64,000 bases of DNA from the NCBI GenBank assembly GCA_965249835.1, contig CBDFMY010000003.1, forward strand, positions 806,001-870,000. Reading direction: 5' to 3'. Of this stretch, positions 42,043-51,780 are shown piece after piece. Position 1 is the stretch's first letter, and each line of letters begins with the position of its first letter. The notes beneath the pieces are model-generated. The model ran no database searches. It saw only the letters and a program-made list of their open reading frames with translations, and was not told the origin of the DNA. This stretch comes from JAHRAW01 sp965249835. GTDB lineage: Bacteria; Pseudomonadota; Gammaproteobacteria; Arenicellales; Poriferihabitantaceae. The translations under genes were made by a program, and so were the position numbers.

Positions 42043-43365
42043 ATGGGTAATTATCTGGCGTTGACGATGTTCCCTGCGGTGTTGCTCGCGGTGTTTGCGG
42101 GCATTCCCGTGGCCTTTTCCATGATGGGCGTGGCACTCGTGTTTGGACTGATTACGTTCGACGCGGCGGTTGTCTATCAATTCATACAAAAAGTCGAAAG
42201 TATTTCCTCTAATTTTGTGCTGGCGGCGGTGCCGCTTTTTATTTTTATGGGCTCGATGCTTGAACGGTCGGGCATCGCCGAGCGATTGTTCGAGTCCATC
42301 CACTTGTGGACGCGTCGTCTGCCTGGAGGACTGGCTATCGGCACCGTGATCATGTGCGTGGTATTCGCCGCATCATCGGGCGTCATCGGCGCAACCGAAA
42401 CCGTGGTCGGCCTGCTGGCCATCCCGGTCATGCTGAAGTATGCCTATGACAAGGGGCTGATTGCCGGCACCATCTGTGCCGGTGGGTCGCTCGGAACAAT
42501 TATTCCGCCATCGGTGGTGGTGGTTGTGCTGGGGCCTGTGGCCGACGTTTCGGTGGGCGACTTGTTTGTAGGTATGGTGTTTCCCGGAATGATAATGGCC
42601 ACGGCGTATTTGCTGTATATTTTCGGGCGTTGCGTGCTGGATCCAAAGGCCGGACCGCGGATTCCGGCCGCGCCTGATGATCCTCCGCTGGCGGTTAAAT
42701 TGCGCATGACTGCATTCGCTTTGTTGCCGCCGGTCGCTCTGATATTCACCGTGTTGGGTTCGATTATGCTGGGCTGGGCGGCACCGACCGAGGCCGCGGG
42801 TATGGGTGCTATGGGCGCACTGTTGTTGTCCGTATTCTACCGCACTTTTTCGTTCGCCATGTTGCAGGAAGCGTTGCTGAAGACCCTTAAAGTAACCTGC
42901 ATGATCATGTTTATTCTGCTCGCTGGTAGCATGTTTTCCGGAGTATTTATCGCCACGGGCGGTGTCGCCGTCACCGAACAATTGCTCATCGGCGCAAATC
43001 TCGATCGTTGGACGATGCTACTTTTATTTCTCGCCGTTTTCTTTCTGGTCGGATTTTTCCTTGACTGGATTTCGATCCTGCTAATCTTCATTCCCGTGTT
43101 CACGCCGCTTGTGGTTAAAATGGGATTTGACCCGGTTTGGTTTTGCGTGCTGTTCTTGATTATGATTCAAACCAGTTATCTCACTCCGCCGATGGCACCC
43201 GCGATTTTTTACTTGCGCGGTATCAGTCCGCCAGAACTTACGTTGCAGCACATGTTTCGCGGCGTCATTCCGTTCATCGTCCTACAGGTTGTTACTCTGG
43301 GCATCGTGATGACCTTCCCGCAAGTCGTGTTGTGGCTACCGTCCAAACTGCTGGGGTTTAACTGA
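42043..43365 (+). CDS. TRAP transporter large permease (DctM family)
   Basis: 440 residues, about 12 hydrophobic helices. DctM hallmarks are VPLFIFMGSMLERSGIAERLF, AASSGVIGATETVVGLLAIP, GGSLGTIIPPSVVVVVLG, and PTEAAGMGAMGALLL. ATG at 42043 is preferred to the TTG at 42037 that overlaps the dctQ stop. The stop overlaps the start of the second PanB-like gene by one base, so transport and enzyme are translationally coupled. Confidence 0.93.
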   Translation: MGNYLALTMFPAVLLAVFAGIPVAFSMMGVALVFGLITFDAAVVYQFIQKVESISSNFVLAAVPLFIFMGSMLERSGIAERLFESIHLWTRRLPGGLAIGTVIMCVVFAASSGVIGATETVVGLLAIPVMLKYAYDKGLIAGTICAGGSLGTIIPPSVVVVVLGPVADVSVGDLFVGMVFPGMIMATAYLLYIFGRCVLDPKAGPRIPAAPDDPPLAVKLRMTAFALLPPVALIFTVLGSIMLGWAAPTEAAGMGAMGALLLSVFYRTFSFAMLQEALLKTLKVTCMIMFILLAGSMFSGVFIATGGVAVTEQLLIGANLDRWTMLLLFLAVFFLVGFFLDWISILLIFIPVFTPLVVKMGFDPVWFCVLFLIMIQTSYLTPPMAPAIFYLRGISPPELTLQHMFRGVIPFIVLQVVTLGIVMTFPQVVLWLPSKLLGFN

Positions 43366-44240
43366 TGCCGCAGGCGCGCAAAAAACTGACCATTCCCGAT
43401 CTGGCTGAGCGTAAGCGGCAAGGTGTGCGGGTTGTACTGGCGTCGGTGACCGACTATTTGATGGCGCAATGGGCTGAACGCGGCGGCATCGATATTGTCG
43501 CCGTGGGTGACAGTCTGGGCATGATTACATATGGTCATGCCAATACACTGCCGGTAACGATGGAACAGATTATTGAACATACACGGGCGGTGCGCCGCGG
43601 CGCGCCGAATACACTGTGCATTGCGGCACTGCCATTCGGCGCATATGCAACTCCGGAAATTGCCGTGCGGAATGCGCTCAAACTCATGAAAGATGCGGGC
43701 GCCGAAGCGGTCAAACTGCAGGGTGGCCGGGAAAAATTCGACATTATTAAAGCCGTGGCCGATGCCGGCGTGCCGGTGATGAGCCATGTCGGCATGTGTC
43801 CGCACTTTGTCAATTCATATGGCGGTTTCAAACTGCAGGGACGCAGTGCCGAAGACGCGCTTGGCATCATTGACAACGCACGCGCTATCGAAGAGGCCGG
43901 CGCCGTCGGCATGGAGATCGAAGCTGTCCCGCCCGAAGTCGGCAGGGCGGTGGACCAAGCGGTTGACATTTTCACTTTCAGCATCGGCGCGGGCGATGCC
44001 AGTTGCGGCCAATTGCTGCTTGGTGCTGATTTAATCGGTGCATTCGACGGCTTCAAACCGAAATTCGCCAAACGCTACGGTAATGTCGGTGAGGTCGCCA
44101 CGCAAGCGTTCAGCCGCTTTGCCGCGGCCGTGCGCGACGGGCAATTTCCCGACGCCGAACACGCCTACGCCATGCCAGCGGAAGAGGTTGCGAAACTCGC
44201 CGCCAAATTGTCACATAACCCTGTTCACAAACCAGACTAA
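43365..44240 (+). CDS. PanB-like (ketopantoate hydroxymethyltransferase family) protein 2
   Basis: 291 residues aligned over the whole PanB family: VGDSLGMITYGHANTLPVTM, HTRAVRRGAPNTLCIA, and SHVGMCPHFVNSYGGFKLQG. As in protein 1, Asp 45 and Glu 181 positions persist (VGDS, MEIEAVP), while Asp 84 is replaced by Ala (AALPFGAY) and Glu 114 by Gln (KLQGG). Both losses are shared by the two paralogs, which marks a distinct subfamily with altered metal site. Coupled to the TRAP permease, so its substrate is probably the imported acid or its product. Confidence 0.82.
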   Translation: MPQARKKLTIPDLAERKRQGVRVVLASVTDYLMAQWAERGGIDIVAVGDSLGMITYGHANTLPVTMEQIIEHTRAVRRGAPNTLCIAALPFGAYATPEIAVRNALKLMKDAGAEAVKLQGGREKFDIIKAVADAGVPVMSHVGMCPHFVNSYGGFKLQGRSAEDALGIIDNARAIEEAGAVGMEIEAVPPEVGRAVDQAVDIFTFSIGAGDASCGQLLLGADLIGAFDGFKPKFAKRYGNVGEVATQAFSRFAAAVRDGQFPDAEHAYAMPAEEVAKLAAKLSHNPVHKPD

Positions 44241-44269
44241 CCGACCACGAAAGGTCCGAGGAGGCCGCC

Positions 44270-45163
44270 ATGACACCCGAAGAAATTTTGTCGTTTCCGC
44301 CACTCGTGCTTACCCAGAAACAACGCGAGCATTATTTTGAACACGGCTACCTCAGCGTCGAACGCTTTCTGCCGGCAGAACTGTTGGCCGAACTCATCGC
44401 GGTAACAAATCAGTTTGTCGAGATGAGTCGGAATGAAACCGAATCCGGCCGAACGCTCGACCTCGGCCCGGGGCACACAAAAAACAATCCTGTGTTGCGA
44501 CGCCTCAAGCGTCCGGATGAACAGCATGCAGCCTATTGGCGGTTTTCTTCCGGACTGATGACGGATGTCGCCGCCGACCTGGCCGGCCCCGATGTTCTGT
44601 TTCACCATTCGAAACTGAATTTCAAATGGTTTGATGGGAGCGACACGGTCAAGTGGCATCAGGACATCCAATTTTTCCCGCATACCAACTACAATGTTTT
44701 CACCATCGGCACTTATCTTGCTGATACCGACGAGTTGAACGGCCCGCTGATGGTCCTGCCAGGCAGTCACAACGGGCCGCTGTACGATTTGTATGCCGAT
44801 GACGGCGAATGGGCAGGCTGCTTGAATGACCGCACCATTGCGTCCATCGACACTTCGCGCGCGGTTTGTTTAACCGGGCCGGCGGGGTCGATTACCGTGC
44901 ACAATTGCCGCACCCTGCATTACTCGCCGCCAAGCAAATCAGCGCAGTCGCGTCCGTTGTTGCTCAATTGCTATTCGGCGGGCGATGCCAAGGCGTACAC
45001 GCCGCACCCGGACCCATCGCGCCACGCCTATGAAATCGTGCGCGGCAAACCGGTTCTATGGGCGCGGCATGATTCACGCCCATGCCTGATTCCGCCCGAT
45101 TGGTCCGGCGGATATACCTCTATTTTTGCCGCGCAATCCGGTGAAGATGCCGCGCACCAGTAA
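44270..45163 (+). CDS. phytanoyl-CoA dioxygenase (PhyH) family oxygenase
   Basis: 297 residues. Non-haem Fe(II)/2-oxoglutarate oxygenase: the HxD pair lies in VKWHQDIQFFPHTNY, the distal His in SITVHNCRTLHYS, and the 2-oxoglutarate-binding Arg in SRPLLLN. ELNGPLMVLPGSHNG is also typical. The enzyme hydroxylates an unactivated carbon of an organic acid or its derivative. Clear ribosome site (gaggag) before the ATG; last gene of the TRAP/PanB operon. Confidence 0.9.
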   Translation: MTPEEILSFPPLVLTQKQREHYFEHGYLSVERFLPAELLAELIAVTNQFVEMSRNETESGRTLDLGPGHTKNNPVLRRLKRPDEQHAAYWRFSSGLMTDVAADLAGPDVLFHHSKLNFKWFDGSDTVKWHQDIQFFPHTNYNVFTIGTYLADTDELNGPLMVLPGSHNGPLYDLYADDGEWAGCLNDRTIASIDTSRAVCLTGPAGSITVHNCRTLHYSPPSKSAQSRPLLLNCYSAGDAKAYTPHPDPSRHAYEIVRGKPVLWARHDSRPCLIPPDWSGGYTSIFAAQSGEDAAHQ

Positions 45164-45198
45164 CCATCGAGCACAGAGAGCCGAAGTTGTCGCTACGG

Positions 45199-45353
45199 AA
45201 GAGAATTTTTGGGGACTGTGCTAAAGTACGCCTTACCCGCTTTAGGGGCATTCATAAACAGACCTTTTACTACCATCTGAAAGAGTGCGAGTTTCGCTTC
45301 CATACTCGCCACGAAAATAGGTATCAATATTTGCTAAAATCTATCCGAAATTG
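45199..45353 (+). pseudogene. C-terminal relic of an IS1595/ISXO2-like transposase
   Basis: In one frame the 213-bp gap encodes FGDCAKVRLTRFRGIHKQTF, then YYHLKECEFRFHTRHENR and YQYLLKSIRN before a stop. The F-x-x-x-AK-R-L-x-F-x-G-..-F-x-x-H-L-K-E-C-E-x-R pattern is the C-terminus of ISXO2-like transposases. There is no start codon and no catalytic core. GGGGACTGTGCTAAAG at 45211-45226 could be a terminal repeat end, but no mate was found. Confidence 0.7.
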
Positions 45354-45375
45354 ACCGCTTAAAGTATCTTGAACC

Positions 45376-47358
45376 ATGATCAATAAAGATATTTGGATTG
45401 AATTACGAGATGGTCGGCGATTGGCGACACGGTTGTGGTTGCCTGATGGGGTGGGGCAGCATCCAGTGCCGGCGATTTTGGAATACTTACCATATCGACA
45501 GCGCGATGGCACCGCTTCGCGTGATGAAGGCAACTATCCCGCCTTTGCTGAAGCCGGTTATGCCGGGGTGCGAGTGGATATGGCTGGCACTGGCGATTCG
45601 GATGGCTATCTGTCGGACGAATATCTGGACGATGAATTGGCATCTGGCGAGGAGGTAATAGAATGGATTGCCGCACAGCCTTGGTGTAGCGGTGCTGTTG
45701 GTATGATTGGTATTTCCTGGGGCGGATTTAACGGTTTGCAAATTGCCATGCGTCGTCCTCAGGCGTTGAAGGCGATTGTGACGGTGTGTTCAACCGATGA
45801 CCGCTATCTGCAGGAAACACACTACATAGGCGGCTGTCTATTAAATGATAATTTTAACTGGGGGACACAGATGACTGCGTATTCCAGTCGCCCGCCCGAC
45901 CCCACTGTGCGCAAGGATTGGCGAGAAGTATGGTTTGATCGAATACGGCGTTTGCCTTTTCTCTCCGCCAATTGGTTGCGCCACCAGCGGCACAGTGCGT
46001 ATTGGAAGCACGGTTCGGTGTGTGAGGATTGGAATGCCATTCAGTGTGCGGTGCTCGCTATCGGTGGCTGGGCGGATTCATATTCCGATACACCGCCCAT
46101 TTTGGCAGAGCATCTAACCGCACCGGTCAAATCTTTGGTTGGACCGTGGGAGCATCGTTACCCGAATATCGCCAAAATTGGTCCGAGCGGGGATTTTCAT
46201 GGCGAAGTAACCAGATGGTTTGATCGCTGGCTAAAAGGCGAGCAAAACGGAGTGGAACAATTACCGCTGTACCGCGCTTACATTCAAGAGCATGGTAATC
46301 CTTCGTCGAAGTTGAGCGCGCGTCCGGGACGTTGGATTGGTGAAGCGCAATGGCCGCCGTCAACGCCACCATTGACTTTCCATTTAGTGCCGGGCTCTTT
46401 GGCGAAGACGCCTTCGACCGATGATGTTGTCATATGCAGTGCACAGGATGTTGGCGATACGGCGGGCAACTATTGCCCAGGCATGCGAGTCGATGATGAA
46501 CTTTCCACCGATCAGCAGTCGGACGATGAAAAATCAATCTGCTTTGACAGCGCTCCGTTGACTGAGCCGCTGGACATTCTTGGTGCACCACAAGTTGAAA
46601 TCGAGTTTTCTGCCGACCGACCGCAAGCGTTGCTGGCTTTCCGCTTATGCGATATTGCGCCCGATGATTCTTCCGCCCGAGTTAGTTTTACCGTATACAA
46701 CCTGACGCATTATGCCACGCATGAGCGCCCGTTCGATTTGCTCCCAGGACGGCGTTACCGGGTCCGCATTCCTCTGCGACATTGCGGTCATCATTTCATC
46801 GTTGGCCACCGAGTGCGCCTGGCGGCTTCCACTGCTTATTGGCCAATGGTCTGGCCCTCCCCGGCAAAAGCCACAGTGACACTGCATTTGGAAAATTGCC
46901 GATTCATCTTGCCGCAACGAGCGGAGGTTGGGGATGTGTTGAGTCAAGAACAAGGAGCACCTGCTGTAGCGCCAGCGGTGGATTTGTCCGCGTTTACGCA
47001 ACTGCGCCCACCCACTTGCAAAACTGAGCGCGAAACACTTGCCGATGGCGTTTATCGAGTGACGCTTATTGATGACTTGGGCGAGACGCGCAATCCGCAC
47101 AACAATATTGAGTATGGTGCCACGGTGCGTCAGATGTTTTCTATTCATCCCGATGACCCGTTGTCAGCTCGGGTGGAAACGACTTGGGAATATACGATTT
47201 GCCGCGGCGACTGGCGCACACGCGTGCGCTCGGACAATAGTATGACTGCTGATGTGGATGAATTCCGTATATTCAGAAAAGTTTCCGCCTATGAGGGGGA
47301 TGCTGAATTATTGTTGGAAAAGACCTGGGACGAAACGATTCCCCGGGATTGCTGTTAA
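45376..47358 (+). CDS. CocE/NonD family serine hydrolase
   Basis: 660 residues. X-Pro dipeptidyl-peptidase S15 type alpha/beta-hydrolase: LWLPDGVGQHPVPAILEYLP at the start, nucleophile elbow GISWGG (Ser ~116), and a C-terminal jelly-roll domain (about 400-545) as in cocaine esterase. The family hydrolyses esters or acyl-amides. No signal peptide, so it is probably cytosolic. It is followed after 25 bp by the binding protein of a Dpp-type importer, which suggests it cleaves the imported compound. Confidence 0.9.
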   Translation: MINKDIWIELRDGRRLATRLWLPDGVGQHPVPAILEYLPYRQRDGTASRDEGNYPAFAEAGYAGVRVDMAGTGDSDGYLSDEYLDDELASGEEVIEWIAAQPWCSGAVGMIGISWGGFNGLQIAMRRPQALKAIVTVCSTDDRYLQETHYIGGCLLNDNFNWGTQMTAYSSRPPDPTVRKDWREVWFDRIRRLPFLSANWLRHQRHSAYWKHGSVCEDWNAIQCAVLAIGGWADSYSDTPPILAEHLTAPVKSLVGPWEHRYPNIAKIGPSGDFHGEVTRWFDRWLKGEQNGVEQLPLYRAYIQEHGNPSSKLSARPGRWIGEAQWPPSTPPLTFHLVPGSLAKTPSTDDVVICSAQDVGDTAGNYCPGMRVDDELSTDQQSDDEKSICFDSAPLTEPLDILGAPQVEIEFSADRPQALLAFRLCDIAPDDSSARVSFTVYNLTHYATHERPFDLLPGRRYRVRIPLRHCGHHFIVGHRVRLAASTAYWPMVWPSPAKATVTLHLENCRFILPQRAEVGDVLSQEQGAPAVAPAVDLSAFTQLRPPTCKTERETLADGVYRVTLIDDLGETRNPHNNIEYGATVRQMFSIHPDDPLSARVETTWEYTICRGDWRTRVRSDNSMTADVDEFRIFRKVSAYEGDAELLLEKTWDETIPRDCC

Positions 47359-47383
47359 CGTTTCACATATAGAGGCAACGAAC

Positions 47384-48973
47384 ATGAAAAATTTTCACTG
47401 GTTTAAGTTAAGCGGGCAACCTGTCGATCGCCGCAAGTTTGTCAAAGATATGTCGCTATTGGGCGCGGCAGCTACGTTTCCATTTCCGTTTTCGATTGCG
47501 CAGGCGGACAACGGAACGTTACGTATACGCACATATGGTGATATGACAACGCTGGACCCAGCGTTCAGCATCGGCGTAGTTGATGAGGAAATTCACTCAT
47601 CCATTTACAACAAACTCGTGCAATACAAACCGGGGCGTGAATGGGACTGGCAATTAGATGCGGCAGCCATGATCAAACAGGTGAGTGACACGCGTATTAA
47701 TTTCGCGTTGCGCAACGATATTGGTTTCACCAATGGCTTCGGCACAATGACTTCAGAAGATGTCAAGTTTTCTTTTGAACGCATCGTTGACCCGAAATTA
47801 AAGTCAACCAACAAGCCTGACATGGGACCGCTCAAGCAAGTAGAAGTAACTGGCGAGCGCACAGGGGTGATTGTGTTGAACAAACCGTTTGCCCCACTGT
47901 GGTCAATCGCGTTGCCATATATTACCGGCAACATCGTCAGCAAAAAAGCGTTTGAAAAATCAGAGAGTGGGCGTATCGGCACTGACCCAGTTGCCGAATC
48001 CGGACCTTATCTGCGCCACGCATGGCGACCGAAAGAAAAAACCGTGCTCAAGCGCAACCCCAATTGGCGTGGCAAGCGAGCGGCGTTTGACACGATTGAA
48101 ATCTATCCAATTGATGATGAAAAAACTGCCGAAATCGCGTTTGAAGCCGGTGAACTCGACTACACCAGAATCGGCCTTGATTCAGTATCCCGCTACCGCG
48201 ACAACCCACCAGCCAATTCCATACTGGAAGAATATCCATCGCTGTTTTATGTTTGGATTGGGATGAACGTTGATAACGCACTCCTGAAAAACAAAAAACT
48301 GCGCCAGGCCATTCAATATGCAATTGATGTTCCCTCTATTATGGATGCCGCTTATTACGGTGCTGCGGAACCCGCAACCGGCATTATCGCGCCCGGTTTG
48401 GTTGGGCATCGTCCGAAAGGAATCGTGCCGCCGGAGGCAGACCTCGAAAAAGCGCGGAAATTACTTGCCGATTCTGGCGAAACCGATGTTAGTTTGACTC
48501 TCGATGTCATCAATAAAACCGCTTACACAACTACCGCTCAAGTAGTCCAAGCCAACTTGCAGCAAATCGGTATCAACCTCGAAATCAACGTCCACGAGGC
48601 GGCGACTTTTTGGGCGTTGGGAGATGAAAGCAAGGGGGACCAGTGGAAAAACGTACAATTAATTATGAATCGTTTCTCCATGACCCCAGATCCTTACTAC
48701 GCCACCGCTTGGTTCACGCAAGAGCAGGTTGGGGTGTGGAACTGGGAGCGCTTTCGTTCGGATGAATTTGACAAAATTCACGAACAGGCGGCGCAGGAAA
48801 CCAATCTCGAACGCCGAGATAAAATGTATCGACGAGCGCAGGATTTGATGGAGCAGTCAGGTGCTTACCGCTTCCTCACGCACGAAGCGACGCCGGTCAT
48901 CTATCGCAAATCGATTCGCCCGGCGTTTCGTCCGGACGGACTACCATTGCTTCGCTATTTCGCGCGTAGCTAA
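47384..48973 (+). CDS. ABC transporter substrate-binding protein, family 5 (Dpp/Opp type)
   Basis: 529 residues from the ATG at 47384, with gaggcaacg upstream; an earlier ATG at 47252 lies in the hydrolase gene. The N-terminus DRRKFVKDMSLLGAAATFPF has a twin-arginine pattern, so Tat export is likely. Family 5 features: TLDPAFSIGVVDEEI, SEDVKFSFERIVDP, GSGPY-like AESGPYLRHAWR, and KKLRQAIQYAID. The class binds peptides, nickel or glycosides; the ligand is not predictable here. Confidence 0.93.
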   Translation: MKNFHWFKLSGQPVDRRKFVKDMSLLGAAATFPFPFSIAQADNGTLRIRTYGDMTTLDPAFSIGVVDEEIHSSIYNKLVQYKPGREWDWQLDAAAMIKQVSDTRINFALRNDIGFTNGFGTMTSEDVKFSFERIVDPKLKSTNKPDMGPLKQVEVTGERTGVIVLNKPFAPLWSIALPYITGNIVSKKAFEKSESGRIGTDPVAESGPYLRHAWRPKEKTVLKRNPNWRGKRAAFDTIEIYPIDDEKTAEIAFEAGELDYTRIGLDSVSRYRDNPPANSILEEYPSLFYVWIGMNVDNALLKNKKLRQAIQYAIDVPSIMDAAYYGAAEPATGIIAPGLVGHRPKGIVPPEADLEKARKLLADSGETDVSLTLDVINKTAYTTTAQVVQANLQQIGINLEINVHEAATFWALGDESKGDQWKNVQLIMNRFSMTPDPYYATAWFTQEQVGVWNWERFRSDEFDKIHEQAAQETNLERRDKMYRRAQDLMEQSGAYRFLTHEATPVIYRKSIRPAFRPDGLPLLRYFARS

Positions 48974-49010
48974 AGAGAAAAGCATGAACAACCGGTGAGT
49001 TGACTCGCGG

Positions 49011-49952
49011 ATGCTCAAATACGCGATACAACGGCTACTCCTGTCGGCGCTGATTGTTATTATCGCCGTAACATTGATGTTCATCATGATTCGCTCGGTG
49101 CCGGGCGACCCAGTCAGCGTCATACTGGGTCCCCGCGCAACGGTTGAATTGAAAGCCCAACTAATCGAGAAGATGGGGTTGAACGCCCCTTTGCCGTTGC
49201 AGATTTCCTATTTCTTCGGCAACTTGCTGGTCGGCGATATGGGAGTGGATGTTTTTTCTAACCGACAAGTATCGGACATTGTCTTTGAACAATTGCCCTT
49301 TACGCTAGAGTTAATTTTTTGCTCCATTATTTGGTCGGCGATGTTGGGTGTGTTTCTCGGTGTCTATGCCGCAGCACGGCGCGGTTCGTTAATCGACAGA
49401 ATTACCGCTGTGCTATCGGTAGCATGCGTTGCTGCCCCGGCTTTTGTTGTCGCGTTGCTCGGGTTGTTACTGTTTGCCGTGCAGTGGCAGTGGTTCCCCG
49501 CTATTGGTGCCGGTGACCCGGAGCATTTCAGCGGTAGGCTGTTGCATCTGGTGTTACCGTCTTTTGCCATTGGGTTGTCTTGGGTCGGTTATGTGGCGCG
49601 CCTTGTGCGTGCTTCAATGTTAGAAGTGTTGGTTGAGCCGCACATTCGTACGGCACGGGCGTTTGGCTTACCCGAGTGGAAAATCGTTTTGGTATATGCG
49701 TTGCGCGTTGCGGTTTTACCAGTAGTCACCGTAATCGGTGTTGGCATGGGAATTTTGCTTTCACAAGCGGTCTTCACCGAGATTATTTTCGCCCGCCCCG
49801 GAATTGGTAAACTGGTAATCGATTCCATCACCACGCGCAACTATCCGGTGGTGATGGGAGGCGTATTGATTTCAACAGTGATTTTCGTTTGCGCTACCGC
49901 CACCGCCGATATCATCAACGCCGCACTTGACCCACGCGCTCGCACGACATGA
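49011..49952 (+). CDS. ABC transporter permease (DppB/OppB family)
   Basis: 313 residues with six hydrophobic helices. N-terminal QRLLLSALIVIIAVTLMF and PGDPVSVILGPRAT are typical of DppB. The EAA loop that contacts the ATPase is near ARAFGLPEWKIVLVYALR. It overlaps the next permease gene by 4 bp. Inner-membrane channel half of the importer. Confidence 0.93.
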   Translation: MLKYAIQRLLLSALIVIIAVTLMFIMIRSVPGDPVSVILGPRATVELKAQLIEKMGLNAPLPLQISYFFGNLLVGDMGVDVFSNRQVSDIVFEQLPFTLELIFCSIIWSAMLGVFLGVYAAARRGSLIDRITAVLSVACVAAPAFVVALLGLLLFAVQWQWFPAIGAGDPEHFSGRLLHLVLPSFAIGLSWVGYVARLVRASMLEVLVEPHIRTARAFGLPEWKIVLVYALRVAVLPVVTVIGVGMGILLSQAVFTEIIFARPGIGKLVIDSITTRNYPVVMGGVLISTVIFVCATATADIINAALDPRARTT

Positions 49953-50812
49953 CATCTGCCAACACAAATGGAACAATCGCCGCCACCTTGCGCATGATGT
50001 TGCGTGAGCCGGCAGGAATGATTGGCATTACCATCGTGATCGTCATTGTATTGTCGGCATTGTTCGCCGATTTTATTGTCCCTTATGACCCAAACGCACT
50101 GGACATACCCGCACGGTTGCAAGGACCATCCGCCGCACATTGGCTCGGCACTGACCAATTGGGACGCGACTTGTTTTCGCGCACCATTATGGGCGGGCGG
50201 GTAGCGTTGCAAGTCGCGTTGCCCGCAGTCTTTGCAGCGATGTTGCTGGGACTCTCACTTGGCATGGTCGCCGGTTTCGGCCCGCGCTGGCTGGATGGCG
50301 CAATCATGATTTTCTTAGACACTATCCGCTCATTCCCAACGGTTATGTTCGCGCTGGCAGTGGTTGCGCTGGTTGGCCCCAGTCTAGAGACCGTGGTGTT
50401 TGTAGTCATGGTCACTTCGATCCCTACCTACGGACGAGTAGCACGCACACAAACGTTGAGTTTGCGACACAGCGAATTCATTCTCGCCGAACATTCATTG
50501 GGCGCATCATTACCACGCATTTTATGCGTACACATGCTACCCAACATCGTCGGTGTGCTACTGGTGTTAGCAGCAATGGACATTCCCGCAGTCATTGCAC
50601 TTGAAGCAGGGTTATCTTTTTTAGGAATGGGCGTCAAACCGCCGACACCATCGTGGGGCTCGCTCCTCAAAGACGGCTATGCGATGATTCGCAACACACC
50701 ATGGCCAATAGTCGCTGGCGGCTTGCCAATAATTCTGGCGACATTAGGATTTACTTTTTTTGGTGAGGCACTACGCGACCTTGCCGACCCGCGAATGCGC
50801 AAGGCACGCTAG
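49949..50812 (+). CDS. ABC transporter permease (DppC/OppC family)
   Basis: 287 residues with six hydrophobic helices. N-terminal region has the DppC signature PYDPNALDIPARLQGPSAAH and WLGTDQLGRDLFSRTIMGGR. The EAA loop appears around AEHSLGASLPRILCVHMLPN. It is the second channel half. Stop and next start are 3 bp apart. Confidence 0.93.
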   Translation: MTSANTNGTIAATLRMMLREPAGMIGITIVIVIVLSALFADFIVPYDPNALDIPARLQGPSAAHWLGTDQLGRDLFSRTIMGGRVALQVALPAVFAAMLLGLSLGMVAGFGPRWLDGAIMIFLDTIRSFPTVMFALAVVALVGPSLETVVFVVMVTSIPTYGRVARTQTLSLRHSEFILAEHSLGASLPRILCVHMLPNIVGVLLVLAAMDIPAVIALEAGLSFLGMGVKPPTPSWGSLLKDGYAMIRNTPWPIVAGGLPIILATLGFTFFGEALRDLADPRMRKAR

Positions 50813-50815
50813 ATC

Positions 50816-51778
50816 ATGACAAAAGACACGCTACTCGATATCCACGATTTCTCGCTCAACTATGGCGACGTGGAAGCGTTGCGAAATATTTCATTTTCCA
50901 TTGGCAAAGGTGAAATTGTTGGCGTGGTAGGCGAGTCGGGTTGCGGTAAATCTTCGCTGATGAATGCTATCTTGCGATTATTGCCGGTGAGTGCACAAGT
51001 GCGCGGTGGGATATTTTTTAAGCAACGAAATTTATACGATTTGGACGAAACGGAACTACAAGCTTTACGCGGCGTGGACATCTCCGTCATTTTCCAAGAC
51101 CCGATGCGCACGCACAATCCGGTCATCAGCATCGGCGCACAAATGGTGGATATTCAATATCGCAACAAAATTTCACGTGCCGAAAAAATAACGCGTAGCA
51201 TTAATATGCTAAAACAAGTGGAAATCCCAGATCCAGAATTGCGATTTCGACAGCATCCGTCTCAGTTCTCCGGCGGAATGTTGCAACGCATCGCCATTGC
51301 TATGGCTTTGATGTCGCGCCCTGATTTGCTCATCGCCGACGAGCCGACAACCGCGCTTGATGCAACTTTGGAAGTACGGATTATCGATATATTGCGGCAG
51401 TTGCAACAAGATTACGGTTGCTCCATCTTATTTATTTCGCATCACTTAGGCGTGGTCGCCGAACTGTGTCAGAAAGTTGCGGTGATGTATGCCGGCGAAA
51501 TAGTCGAATCGGGCGAGTTACGCGATGTCTTTGCCAACCCCAGTCATCCCTACACCCGCCGCCTGCTGGAATGCGACCCCGGCCATGCCAAACAATCGAC
51601 GCGCCGTTTGCCAACCATTCCTGGCGATGTCCCCGATTTGAGCAACTTACCGAGTGGTTGCGCTTTCGCGCCGCGTTGCGATTCAGCATTACCCAAATGT
51701 GTCGTGCAACGCCCGCCGATATTCAATTGCGGAAGCGGGCACGAAGCTTCTTGCTGGCTGCAAGAAACGGTGGGGTAG
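50816..51778 (+). CDS. ABC transporter ATP-binding protein (DppD/OppD family)
   Basis: 320 residues. Walker A GESGCGKS, signature FSGGMLQRIAIA, Walker B LLIADEPTTALD, and the C-terminal oligopeptide-importer extension with Cys residues (GCAFAPRCDSALPKC) that hold an iron-sulfur cluster in related DppD proteins. Powers uptake through the two permeases. Confidence 0.94.
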   Translation: MTKDTLLDIHDFSLNYGDVEALRNISFSIGKGEIVGVVGESGCGKSSLMNAILRLLPVSAQVRGGIFFKQRNLYDLDETELQALRGVDISVIFQDPMRTHNPVISIGAQMVDIQYRNKISRAEKITRSINMLKQVEIPDPELRFRQHPSQFSGGMLQRIAIAMALMSRPDLLIADEPTTALDATLEVRIIDILRQLQQDYGCSILFISHHLGVVAELCQKVAVMYAGEIVESGELRDVFANPSHPYTRRLLECDPGHAKQSTRRLPTIPGDVPDLSNLPSGCAFAPRCDSALPKCVVQRPPIFNCGSGHEASCWLQETVG

Positions 51779-51780
51779 GT

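Noticed and set aside
51418..51780. 120-residue N-terminal extension of the DppF-type ATPase
   Set aside because: It overlaps the DppD-type gene in another frame; the ATPase begins at MTALLEVENL at 51781.
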